Assembly (NCBI GenBank): GCA_963693365.1
Contig: CAVNZM010000001.1
Span: forward strand, 21,018,001 to 21,082,000
DNA length: 64,000 nt
Source: Amoebidium appalachense
Lineage: Eukaryota; Ichthyosporea
Direction: 5' to 3'
Positions 31,572 to 54,440 of the stretch are shown here, piece after piece. The notes under the pieces are model-generated. The model did no database searches and was not told where the DNA came from. It saw only the letters and a program-made list of their open reading frames with translations. Within the stretch, counting starts at the first letter, position 1; the number at the start of each line of letters is the position of its first letter. The position numbers and the translations under genes are program-made.

Positions 31572-32357
31572 ATGTGGAGGGTGCAGCCTGTGTGTCCGGC
31601 CCCCACCCTCCCTTCCCTCCTCCTCCAACCCCCCCCTCCTCCCCAATCGCTCCCTCATGACGTGGCACAAGCACTCCGGCAGTTTCCTGGCGGAATTTTC
31701 ACTCGTGTCTCTTGCCTACATCAAACCTCTTTTGACTTATTTAGATTGCATAAAACCATCCATCCATAAACTTCCTTTGCCTTATTTAGGCTGCATGCAA
31801 CCATCATCCACCACACACACCTTACGCAGCCTAACCACCCCCCGTGGTGTCTGGGCCACCGCGGCCACGGCTGCAGCCAACTGGTTACGCTGGTCGTCAC
31901 TACCACTGCTCAGTGACCCAAGCTTGCTTGAGAGCTCCTGTGGTGAAGGTGTGAGGGGAAAGAAAAGGCGAAGGGGGCTTTTAAAGGGATAAAGTGTGCC
32001 AGACAGTCTGGTTGTGTGGTGGGCTGGTCATAGGTTTATGTGGGGTTAGACAGTGATGTTCAGTGGTGGCCTCGCTAGTCAAGGGTTTATGCGGGGTTAG
32101 GCAGTGAGGCTGAGTGATGGGCTATGAAATCCAGGGTGTGCCAGACAATGAACAAAATTGAATTCAACAAAATAGAGAACAGATCTCAGGCCAACGTCTT
32201 CACACTCAGCACTCTGAGGGATGTAACGCACCGCCACCGCTGCGGCCTCATCTGCGCCGTCGTGTGCGGGCAGCAGGGTCTTTGCATGTTTGCTCTGCTC
32301 CGCCCACAGCTTCTCCTCTGCAGACACTGCCGCAGCAGAACTCTTCTTGGGCGGCAT
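27217..32357 (-). CDS. ARM-like protein with His-rich segment and C-terminal membrane tail (7 exons)
   Basis: Exons 32357-32232, 31937-31839, 31447-30497, 29336-29163, 28663-28475, 28201-27992 and 27528-27217, all phase 0, give about 686 aa. The N-terminus (MPPKKSSAAAVSAEEKLWAE) is basic and Ala-rich. The 317-codon third exon and the next two are helix-rich and Leu/Ala-rich, with ARM/HEAT-like spacing (LVKVMEHEAKVDDRVSALVY, then TLALLGRSNPQAAVAML). Exon 6 carries about nine HGHSHDG-type clusters, a probable Zn/Ni-binding segment. The last exon has a Lys-rich linker (KPAKKKKAAAGG) and ends in one hydrophobic helix (MALATMAVGAVMLGLTYYF) six residues from the end, a tail-anchor layout. I do not recognise the family. 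The acceptor of exon 4 is uncertain. It could be an ER, peroxisomal or mitochondrial outer-membrane protein. Confidence 0.75.
28893..29010. repeat. Short AGTAGAGCAACAA repeat
   Basis: Six to eight imperfect copies of a 12-13-bp unit (ACAAGTAGAGCA) in the intron between exons 4 and 5 of the ARM-like gene. Confidence 0.75.
29381..29434. repeat. (GT)n microsatellite next to an exon
   Basis: On the coding strand this is an (AC)n tract that runs directly into open coding-like sequence without an intervening AG, making the acceptor of exon 4 of the ARM-like gene ambiguous. Confidence 0.9.
29805..30012. repeat. G-run cluster and diverged dispersed repeat
   Basis: Long G-runs (about 29810-29845, 29890-29910, 29983-30009) surround a diverged copy of the dispersed repeat found at 6841 and 42888 (shared TTGAATGCG and GTACGAAGTAC). 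Located in the largest intron of the ARM-like gene. Confidence 0.6.
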
Positions 32358-33768
32358 GCTGCTGTGTTGGCTGCTGAAGCCGTGCGTGTGACAGAGAGAA
32401 ACAGTCGCTGACCTCAGAAAAAAACCCGTTTGGTTGTCACACAAACCACAAAACACCGTCCGCTATATGTGAGCTGAGTGAGGCCCTTGTTTGCTGGGTG
32501 CTTGATGCCTGGTAACCAGACAGATCCAGGCAAGCCTAAACACATCACGCAGATCACGTCAAATTTAGCCAGTTTCATGGCAATCGCTACAAAAGCCCTC
32601 AATGAAGTCCAATTTGATTGAGATCAACGATCGTAAATTGCTAACGCTTTATGCGCTAGGCCGGCTACTGCCCACTTGATTCGAGCATTTATGCTCAGGT
32701 ATGTAAACAAAAGCCTCCTGGGCCTGCATGACAATTTCAGAGCATGGGCACATGAAAATGAAATTTAAAGTTTGCAAAGAGTCTGCACAGTATTGAGGGC
32801 TCATTTTGAGCAGCAAAACTAGGTACGTGAGGGAGAGAGTATAAGATCTCAAAAATGCACGAGAGATCCAACGTGTAACACAGAGCAGGTGGGGATGGGG
32901 GCCACCAACTGCATGTGCAAGGGATCTCAGCATCTCCCATTGAAAGAATCCGCCAAGATCATGTTCATGACCGCACTAGTACTTGCTCAATACCCAGCTG
33001 GATTTGGTAGTGTGAACCCTTATGGCACGTGTATAGCATGTTCCTTCTTGGCACCTGGCAGCATTGCAACGTTAACCTGGCGCTTGGTGTGTGACGGCCA
33101 ATTAGTGCGCACAGCCAGATGAGGCCGATGTGCATCAGGACTTATGGGAATTCAATAAGGTTATGCTAGCTGCCAACTGTGGGTGGGTACCAACCAAAAG
33201 GGACGCTCACAACTCCGTTAGCCCTTGCATACAGACTGTGCCCTTTATTCAAAGCTTGTGGTGGGACGTGCATCCAGCGCTTTGGGTCCATCATACAAGC
33301 GTATTACTAATTGCCATGTACTGTTGGGTTCAAAACTCTTTTCATCTGCCCAATCAGGAAAGGGTCATGTTCTGGTCAGTGCTCCGTACATTTAGGTTGG
33401 GCGTTAAAAAGGCGGCGGCATAAATAAAACACGGCGCTTTCTTACGTTATATCCGACACACGGTGTCCCTAACAAAAGGATCCGGAAGAATTCGACGATG
33501 CTACAAAATATAAAATTTTGTGTTTCTGGAAGGCCCCCAGCACTGATAGCACTTACCAGCTTGGCCTGTTTCACCACACGTGTGGCCCTTTCACGGTTCA
33601 TTCATGCAGCAATCAGCCACCTACTATGATTTATAATGCTAATTGTTGGCAACCTGCTCGATCCCCCCCCCCCCCCCCAAACCAACCAAAACAAAAAAGA
33701 AAAAAAAAAAAAAAAAAAAAAGAGGAAGAAAGAAGAAGGGGAAAAAAAGAAAAGAAAGGAAAGTTCTC

Positions 33769-33799
<31 letters not shown>

Positions 33800-33925
33800 A
33801 TTTGCCCATTCTTGCATATACACTCTCTCCTGCCCCGTCCCCTCCACCCGTTCTTCGTCATGTGCTCAGCATTGCCGGTGTTGCCTGCTGGGTCGATTGT
33901 GTCTGCCAGCCCCAGTTGCTGCAAT
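32358..33925. other. Intergenic between ARM-like and OB-fold genes
   Basis: Unique, A/T-richer sequence without a convincing exon. A C-run followed by A-rich and GAA-rich tracts occupies about 33663-33797, just downstream of the OB-fold gene's stop. The part next to 32357 should hold the ARM-like promoter; no clear CCAAT or TATA box was found there. Confidence 0.35.
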
Positions 33926-46741
<12,816 letters not shown>

Positions 46742-48783
46742 GGCGGCCTGTCTGATCTTCGTGCCTGCTGGCCCGCGGCAGTCGGTGTGCCTTCACTCAA
46801 TACGTGTGTGTGTGTGTATGTGCGTGCGTGTTTTACTTTTGCAGGAGCTGCAGTTTTTCCGCCGCACACTTTGTGGTTTTTGGACAAGCACCGGGATGTG
46901 GCTAGGCCCCCTGCTAGGTCGTCGAACCCACGAAAATGGCACGGGCCCACCGTCTCAGTGAACATGCACAACCTGCTCAAGGGTTTGGGGACACCCCTGA
47001 TCATTGCCCTGTCGGGCTGCTTTCAGTGGAAAACTCAGGCAGGTCCGTGAACTTCTGAAGGCCGGCCAGCGGGATGTTCGCGCCAAAATGTAGGCCGGCA
47101 ACATTTGATTGGCTAGCTTGAAGTACTCCCGAGGTTTTGATATGTTCGTTCAACTTCGGGCGCCAAGTTTGTATAGTCACTCTTGAGTGCTGTCTTCCCT
47201 GCGGCCTTTTTTTTTTTCTTTTCTTTTTTTTTTTTTTTTTTTTCTGTCGCCGCCGTGGCGTAGTAGTGCCCGGCCACTTACGTAAGCCAGTGGGTACATA
47301 TCCTTGGAGACTAGCTAAGTTACGCCGTCGCCGCTGCCGCGACGCTGGCAGTGCGACCTGCCTCTACTTGTTTGCCTTGTGCCTGCGTAGCCACCACGGT
47401 TGTTATCTGCATGCTGCTGACATACGGTGCCGTCCAACCAATTGCCTGTGGCCGGCAGCTGACATACGGTGCCGTTCAACCAATTGCCTGTGGCCGGCAG
47501 CAAACCAGATGCACAGCCACAACTGGTCAGTACGTCAGCACGTACAAGCCCTCGGTTTATGCTATGTTTCAGCTGGAACCAACGACGGACACTCTAGTTT
47601 ACAAAGTCTTGGTTGTCGTGCTTACTAAGGCTTGTTGGCCCAGAGGGGGTGGGTAGGGGTGCGGGGGGAGGGGGGGGCGAGGGGCTGGGGAAACAGAAGG
47701 GCCGGAGGGGAGGGAGGGGAAGAAGGGCAGTCTAATAAAAGGCGCCATTCGTTGGATGCTGGGTCAAGCTTAAGCCAGTGTGTGTCAGTCAGTCACCTCA
47801 CCGTAAGTGCGTGTGAGATGGTTGTCTGTTTACGTGTGTCATCCTGAAGTAATAGAGTAATAGGATTGTTCTTGGACGTGTGTGCGTGTAGTGTGTGTAT
47901 GCGTGCGCGTGCGAGCGTGTGTGCGTGCGTGCGTGCATGTGTGCGTGCGTGCTTGGGTAGGGGTGGGTTGTTTGTGCCAAGGTGTGCGTGTGTGTATCAT
48001 TGTGTGTATACGTACTGTGACGTATGCAGGCAGATGTTTGTGTGTGGATGTGCTAACTTTTGTATTTGTGCGTGTGGTTTTATTACTAGCTATGTTTTTT
48101 CGGCCGTGCCTTGCGTTGGGGCGTCCGGGAATGCCTTAATCAGTGACATGCATGTGACCTGGTAACGATTATGTAGGGTTAGGTTAAATAACGGCGTTTT
48201 GACTGATAAACGTGACTAATATATTTAGAGACTGCTTCGTGGCGTTGTCCCTGTTTCTAAACTTGAGTTTCTAAAAAATGCTATATTGTGGGGTGTCACG
48301 TGTGCCGCACGGTGTGTGTAGCTACTATCCTTAGCTTGCTAGAACCGTGACGGGGCGTAGTCATATTGGGTAGCTCCCATCTTGCCTCCAGGCCCTCGGA
48401 GGATGCCTGGCAGGTCTCTGAGACCTTGTGGCGCCTGCACGGTCAACGGTGGGAGGCCGCTTCGAAGCTTCTGGGAGCTCAGTTCGTGGGGCGGTGACTA
48501 CATGCGCAGTGCGTACGTACGGTGGGCCAACGGTGCGCGCCTGGCCACACGTGACACGAGTCACGACCCCAGCTGGTAACAGGGATGCGAGGGACAAGCG
48601 AGGCCCTGGAATGGAGGCTTGAATGTCCCTAATAATAAGGTCTACCCTGCTACCACACCAGTTACCGGTTCCTTAGCAGGGGCGAAAGCACAGAAGAGCA
48701 CACCCCTTGAGAAACGGGCGCAGGCACAGCTAGCATGAATTCGCTTACTCAGGCAGCACCTCAGTGATACGGTGTTCCCGCAT

Positions 48784-48845
<62 letters not shown>

Positions 48846-48920
48846 GGAACACCATATCACCAAGGTACTGCCCTTACTCAGCTATACCGATCAGAATATG
48901 TTTATTCAAGAAATCAAGAT
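46742..48920. other. Intergenic region upstream of the OB-fold gene
   Basis: No gene is supported. It holds an ATTGG motif near 47110, a T-run (47207-47243) and a 40-bp direct duplication containing ACATACGGTGCCGT and CAACCAATTGCCTG (about 47420-47500; each copy has a CCAAT motif). A GTGCGTGC-rich tract lies near 47880-47960. A GC-rich unique block at about 48360-48600 is of unknown nature. Confidence 0.4.
48758..48880. repeat. Poly-C run of about 58 nt inside an inverted repeat
   Basis: The left arm GTGATACGGTGTTCCCG (around 48765-48781) and the right arm GGGGAACACCATATCAC (around 48844-48860) are imperfect inverted complements, extending to about 28 bp. The loop is almost entirely C. Confidence 0.85.
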
Positions 48921-49457
48921 GGGGGTTTACACACTTTTTATTGCGTGGACATTACCGGAGGCCCAGCCACATTCGACGGCCTACTGCGTTTTCCAGCACA
49001 GCCAATCAAATGCAGCCAGTGACATATGTACATGCTAGGCAACAATGAGCGCCATCGTAGTATCTGACACCCCTATTACATATTATGGGTAAGCAGATGC
49101 TAGCATCGGTAGCTCCGAAAGAAAGTTAAGGCACCGGATCACAATATCATACTGTGCAGCATTAATAAGGTGATCTAGGATAGTCATCTTAAAACGGATA
49201 TATTGAGGAAGAGAGGAAGAAAAGAGAATAAAACCGCCAATAACCTCCGGTTCTAATACATTAGCTAACAGGTTGCATTTATTGATAGATATGCAGCCGC
49301 GAGTAAACCGCCCCCCACACATATTACACATACGAGCAGGAGACACCAGAAACCGATTACACCGCCAAGCCATAATCATCTTTGCGTTTTTACACCACAC
49401 CACATTACGAATAAACGAATCTATGTATGAACGAGACTCTCTAACCGTATCCGCCAT
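48921..49457 (-). mobile_element. 5'-truncated LINE copy (inverted relative to the main LINE)
   Basis: 537 bp that is the reverse complement of 55321-55857, covering the LINE ORF2 C-terminus (zinc-knuckle-like CNMCGGRFTRGC) and 3' UTR. It is flanked by CAAGAT direct repeats (48915-48920 and 49458-49463), a 6-bp target-site duplication. The truncation point in ORF2 and the 3' end shared with the main copy are the signature of abortive target-primed reverse transcription. Confidence 0.9.
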
Positions 49458-49463
49458 CAAGAT

Positions 49464-50261
49464 AATGATCTGATTGGTGTTGCCTTGAAGTTTGGCGCTG
49501 GAGTTTCGGGTCGGATTGGTTCCACTTAGTAGGAAACGTTTTCCTTCCGGCAGAAAGTTTTGCAAATCGCAGATTTTTGTTTTAATACATAATATGAGTA
49601 AATCGGCAGAAAACTTGTTCACTCTCTAAACCCGCGTGTACAGGGGTGCTACACTAATAGCGCGAAGATCGATTCGCAAAGACTTAGACGGATTCAGTCG
49701 GATGCGCCTCTCTACAAAATTTCAACATTCCAAAGGCTCAATGCATTATTTGCCCGACCCGAAACTAGCGATCGGAAGAAAATTACGTAATCCTGCCCAA
49801 ACCAATCAGGAAGCAAGACGTCATAAAATAGACAAATTTGGCTACTTTTTAATTTCTATTACTAAGTTACAATCGGGTCACACCAATCAGAATCGGCGTA
49901 CAGCCATGATGAAAGGCTGCATGCGAGGCTAGGCTGCAAGCGTGAAGTACCTCCGCACTCGCGAACAAAAAGCCACGTTACTGCTACTATGTATTGATAC
50001 ACACGTTTTTTTCTTTCACACGTTTTTTTCTTTCTCACACGTTTTTTTCTTTCACACGTTTTTTTCTTTCACACGTTTTTTTCTTTCACACGTTTTTTTC
50101 TTTCACACGTTTTTTTCTTTCACACGTTTTTTTAGTTTTTTTCTTTCACACGTTGTTTTTTTTTCTTTTTTTTCTTTCTTTACTTTCTCTACTTAGGCAT
50201 CGGCCTTTACTTAGGCATCCACCTCTACTTAGGCCCCTTGAGGGGCAGCTAGAACCCACCC
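49464..50261. other. Flank and probable 5' UTR of the LINE
   Basis: Unique A/T-rich sequence to about 49960. From about 50000 to 50150 come eight or nine copies of a 17-bp unit, CACACGTTTTTTTCTTT, then a pyrimidine-rich tract and a short CTTAGGCATC duplication just before ORF1. This may be the LINE promoter/5' UTR, though the 5' boundary is not defined. Confidence 0.45.
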
Positions 50262-51410
50262 ATGGCGTCTCAGGATGCATCCTTGTCCCCGGACCCTCCT
50301 GGGACACCGCCTGGGAGCCGCAAACGTGATACACGGGAAGGAGAATCCCCAGATAAGAGGCTAACTAAACTGAGCCGAGCGGAACAGGTTCCCTTTCCCG
50401 AGGTTAAAGCGCCACCGGCCGTGCCGCCAGCAAGTAGTTTTATTACGAAAGAACAACTGCACTTGATACCCGAGAAGGCTAGGAAATCCGTGCTCAAACT
50501 TATGGCGCATCATGAGCAGCTCCGCACCCAAGTCTCCGACTTAACAACCCAAGTAGCTGAGTATAAAGCCAAACAGGACCACACAGACCTCCTTGTTCAG
50601 CAAATGGAGACGCGCTTACGGCAGCTGGAAGCTGACCGGGCAACCCCCACCGGCCCTGCCCACGCGGGCCCGGCCCCTGCAGCACAGGCAACCCCCGATG
50701 GGTTACCCACCCCCCCGGGGTCTCCCAAGTTCATACCCACAACGAATCCTAAGGTGTACCGCACTACGGTGGACGCCAAGACCGTGTACGTGTCCGAGAA
50801 AGTCAAAACGTATGCCGAGTCGGTGGCCCAGACCCACGGGGCTACCCAGGCTTTGGCAGCCCTTGCCGCAGCGTCAGCACTGCGGGTCCCAACCCGCCGC
50901 CCTCGGGTGGCGTCTGACCCTGCCCCTCAGGGTACCGACGAGTCCGAGTTGACCACTGCAGCCTTCACCATGGTGCCGGCCAACATCAGCACCATGCGTG
51001 ACCGTCTTTACACCCTCGGTGTCCTCAACCGAATGATTCCTGACATGCTCTTCATTGGCCGTCGCTACACAGTGTTCCTTGTGCGTGCCGGCTACCGTGA
51101 TACCCTCATAAACATCATCCAACGTGCTACCGACGCCACCTTTCTCGCAGACTTCGATCCTACGGCTCCCTACAACACCACACTTAACCGTGTTGATGCA
51201 GAGGCCGCTGCCCGGGCCTCTTGGCAACGCCGGGTGCTTGCAAGAATGGCCAACGCCCACGCATGGGCTGTCAAGGCAGCCACACTTTACCCGGCACACG
51301 ACAGCCGGGCCAAAACAGCAGCTGAGGTGCGTGCCTACTGGGAGGCTCAGCACGTGCTGGTCTTCAGCAAGCCCTACGACCCCACCGCCGCACCAGCCAA
51401 CTCCCAGTAA
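50262..51410 (+). CDS. LINE ORF1 protein
   Basis: Intact 382-aa frame. The N-terminus is Pro/basic-rich. Residues about 75-125 form a probable coiled coil (KSVLKLMAHHEQLRTQVSDL, continuing with heptads to QMETRLRQLEADR). A Pro/Ala linker follows, then a folded-looking C-terminal half with many Arg and aromatic residues. This layout (coiled coil plus nucleic-acid binding domain) is that of LINE ORF1 chaperones. The start ATG is at 50262. The stop TAA (51408-51410) is followed after two bases by the ATG of ORF2, suggesting coupled translation. Confidence 0.75.
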   Translation: MASQDASLSPDPPGTPPGSRKRDTREGESPDKRLTKLSRAEQVPFPEVKAPPAVPPASSFITKEQLHLIPEKARKSVLKLMAHHEQLRTQVSDLTTQVAEYKAKQDHTDLLVQQMETRLRQLEADRATPTGPAHAGPAPAAQATPDGLPTPPGSPKFIPTTNPKVYRTTVDAKTVYVSEKVKTYAESVAQTHGATQALAALAAASALRVPTRRPRVASDPAPQGTDESELTTAAFTMVPANISTMRDRLYTLGVLNRMIPDMLFIGRRYTVFLVRAGYRDTLINIIQRATDATFLADFDPTAPYNTTLNRVDAEAAARASWQRRVLARMANAHAWAVKAATLYPAHDSRAKTAAEVRAYWEAQHVLVFSKPYDPTAAPANSQ

Positions 51411-52734
51411 GCATGCTCTCCTTTCTTTTCTGGAATGCTCGTAGTCTAAATAAGAGTAAAGCACAGTTTCTTCTTTCGTTACCCCAACAGGAGTTCCCGT
51501 TTATTGTTGTCGCAGAAACGTGGTGGCGAGACCACGCCACACTCCGTCGGTCTGGACGGCTCGTGGGCGAGTCTACTCAGCCTGTGGGCCACAAGCCTCA
51601 CTCCGGCATAGTGTTCATCGCCGCCTACCACTTTGTTAACCACTGTTCAGTTATAGCACGTACAATACACACACTCACCATCTCAGTTTGTGGCCATAAT
51701 TTATATGCACTTTTGTTTATTTTCCACCTAGCCTTCCACTTCTAGCACTTAAACACGAACTTAACACCATCGCCCCACATAACCCCACACTAGTGTTAGG
51801 AGACTTTAATAGCCCGCTAACTACCACCCCACACCCCCTACACGGCCACCCACAGGCCCTACTTAAACCCAACCACCCACGCACGCCAACCTTTCACACT
51901 TTTGTTACAGCCTTACGCCTTACTCTTCCATCTGTAGTACAAGAACACCGCACGGACTGGGGGGCAGCCTCTGCAGTGGTCCTTGCACCTTACACATACA
52001 CCACAACCTACACCCCCCACCGTCAGACCACCTACCTATAGTCTTTCGCACTACACTTAGCCTTTCTACGCCGTCACCACAACACACTTACAGACTTAAC
52101 GTACGCGAACTTAGTAAAAGCCAGCGCGGCCAACCAGACACTCGCTTCTTTTTCGAGACGGTGCAACCGAGTCTATTATCGCTTGTGCGTGATGGACGCC
52201 AAACCCCACTACGCACCGACCAGACCTTCATCGATAGCGTCCGGTCTACAGTACGAGAAACCTTGTGGGACATAGGTGAATATGCCTGTTTAGGTGCCCA
52301 AGTTTACCCACAAGCACGAACTACACACACTCGCGGCCCTCGAGCGAAGGCTGCCTTACGTAAGCCTCTACCGTATCACATGCTATTGGGTAATATTCGG
52401 AAGGTTGATCGCGGCGATCATTCGATTCGAATAACGGCCGACCCGTCATCCGACCCGGAATCTGCAACCGATTCCTTTTACGGCACCCTGTTTAAACGTA
52501 ACCCGACATGTATGGCCACGGACCTGGGGCAGGCGCCCCCTCCTGTTTTTGTTCCACCCTCCGACACACCACCACCACCACACACGGCGTGGCCAGCGGG
52601 GCCGGCTGAGTTTGGGGCGGAATTGGGGGAACTTTTTACCCCAGATGCGGTATGGCAGTTAGTCTCCCGTTACCCGTCCCGCAAAGCGTGCGGGCCGGAC
52701 GGCATCCCTATGGCACTACTTAAGGTACTCATCC

Positions 52735-53017
52735 CACCCCGACCCGAGAAAGACGAAAAGCGTGGCCCGCCGCCACCACTTACTGTTGGAAGATGGTATC
52801 GTTATCCAGTCCGATCGCATGAATCAGATCATGATCGGCTGGTGGCCTGCGAGATCTTAACCGATCTCGTAGCTCAGTTGGTAGAGCACTCAACCGGAGA
52901 TAGAGGGGTCGCGGGTTCAAATCCCGTCGGGATCATTTTTTCTCATCCTCTTCTCGCTGGGGTAAAAGCCAGCACGCCTTTACTGGCGTCATCACAACCA
53001 TCGGCAGTGGTTAGGTT
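52735..53017 (+). mobile_element. tRNA-derived (SINE-like) insertion in the LINE
   Basis: About 280 bp separates the RT segment ending LLKVL from the one resuming near ILSELFSWYSDVG. It contains a complete cloverleaf-like tRNA relative at 52863-52935 followed by T6. Both ends are approximate and no target duplication was recognised. Confidence 0.6.
52863..52935 (+). tRNA. tRNA-like sequence with A and B boxes
   Basis: A 7-bp acceptor stem (GATCTCG / CGGGATC, one G-T pair), D arm GCTC...GAGC with AGTTGGTA, and a 5-bp T stem around TTCAAAT are all present, followed by a Pol III-type T6 terminator. The A box (TAGCTCAGTTGG) and B box (GGTTCAAATCC) are intact. The anticodon arm is imperfect: one A-A mismatch and C instead of U at position 33, with GGA in the anticodon position but no long variable arm. 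It is therefore more likely a SINE head than a functional tRNA gene. Confidence 0.5.
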
Positions 53018-53679
53018 GTGATCTCAAGGCTAGCAAGATCGCTAGTCTCTGCACCAGGACAAAATCCAAAACTTACATGTATTCTTAGCGAGTTGTTTAG
53101 CTGGTATTCTGATGTCGGTAAAGTGCCCTCGGAGTGGCTAGCCACCTTAGTGTTTGTCATCAAGAAAACGGTTGCACAGGGTCCCATCCACGAATTTCGC
53201 CCTATCACCCTTACGTCCGTTTTTCGCCGATTATTCGAAAGTGGCCTTTTACAGGCCTTTTCCCGTAACCCCACCCTTAAGCAGGCTTCCCAGCTGAGCC
53301 CTCTTCAGGCGGCGTTTCGGCATCGACACTCATGTTACGCACAAATCCTCACTCTACATAATGCAACTCAAAGTGATACCGAGCACCTCGTATTTATCGA
53401 TTTTAAGAACGCGTACGACACGGTCGACCTCCCTCGCCTGTGGGCCAAGTTGGCCACTCGCGGTGTCCCATTCCAAATGGGTCGGCTACTGGAAGCTATG
53501 TTTACGTTTACACGCGGACGAGCGGTGGTTAATGGGCGGCTATCCCCAGGGTTTACCCGCACGCGCGGGGTACTTCAAGGGTCCCTGCTAAGTCCTCTTC
53601 TTTTCAACCTGTATATTGATGATTTAGCCGACACTCTTTCTGCGGCACAAATTGACGGGGGGTTGCCATCCCAGGCTCC

Positions 53680-54440
53680 CCCCTGTTGGAGTACACTGGT
53701 ACTCCCGGCTAGCAATGTCTGTTAGAGAAAGTTTCTGAGCAATTGAATAACTGTTTCAACACTCACTCGAGTGCATAGAGCTTTTGTTTACGGTCATATT
53801 CATATATGGTAGTTATATGTTTGAGCCAAAACTGTACCAATGACGAGCTTCACTAGCAACGTGCTAATTGTGCTCATTAATTAATATTCCCGGTTCAGAT
53901 GATGTCATGTCTATATTTGCCACAGGATTCTATTCTTAGAGTGGTAGTGTGCTTTATTCCCGGATATTCTCAGAATATTTTTAGTTGTGTGAAGCAAGAT
54001 TTACGTTTAACTGCAATTGGTGTGTTAAACACGTTTATTTGTGTGCTTTAGTGCAAGTTAACTAGCCACTCAACGTGCACAGTTAACTTTTATATCTTTA
54101 ACGACTTGTTTTCATTGTGCTCTCTTTTCGGCCATGCTGTACATGGCCCACCACCAGGGTGCACACGAGGCCACCATGAGGTGGCCAACGACTATATAAA
54201 GCAGTGCCTCCCATGTCACAAACATGGGAAGCAGAACGTTTGATTTACACTTTTCTACTGTCGTTTCCAGTGCACAAAACACATAGACTAGTTACCCATC
54301 ATACACGACACTATGTCTGACAACTTACAGTTGCAGCAACTAGTCCAACTACTGGAGCAGAGGTTGGCCTCACAAGATGCAATCATTTCTGACTTACAGA
54401 AGGAACAACGTGCACTAGAACTAGCTTCTATGAACACAAT
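53680..54440 (+). mobile_element. 5' fragment of another LTR retrotransposon inside the LINE
   Basis: Starts near TGTTGGAGTACACTGG (about 53693) and includes a TATA box (CTATATAAAG near 54190) and a leader. A gag-like start, MSDNLQLQQLVQLLEQRL, at 54313 begins a short coiled-coil N-terminus as in gypsy-type gags. It stops abruptly near 54440, where the LINE RT resumes (SNTPALFFADD). Only one LTR and about 42 codons remain, so this is a deleted insertion. Confidence 0.65.

Noticed and set aside
48360-48600. GC-rich block with short ORFs on both strands, considered as an exon
   Set aside because: Neither frame shows a domain, start context or splice-site support. Kept as unannotated intergenic sequence.
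52863-52935. Functional tRNA gene
   Set aside because: C instead of U at position 33, a mismatch in the anticodon stem, a Ser-type anticodon without a long variable arm, and location inside a LINE make a SINE head more likely.
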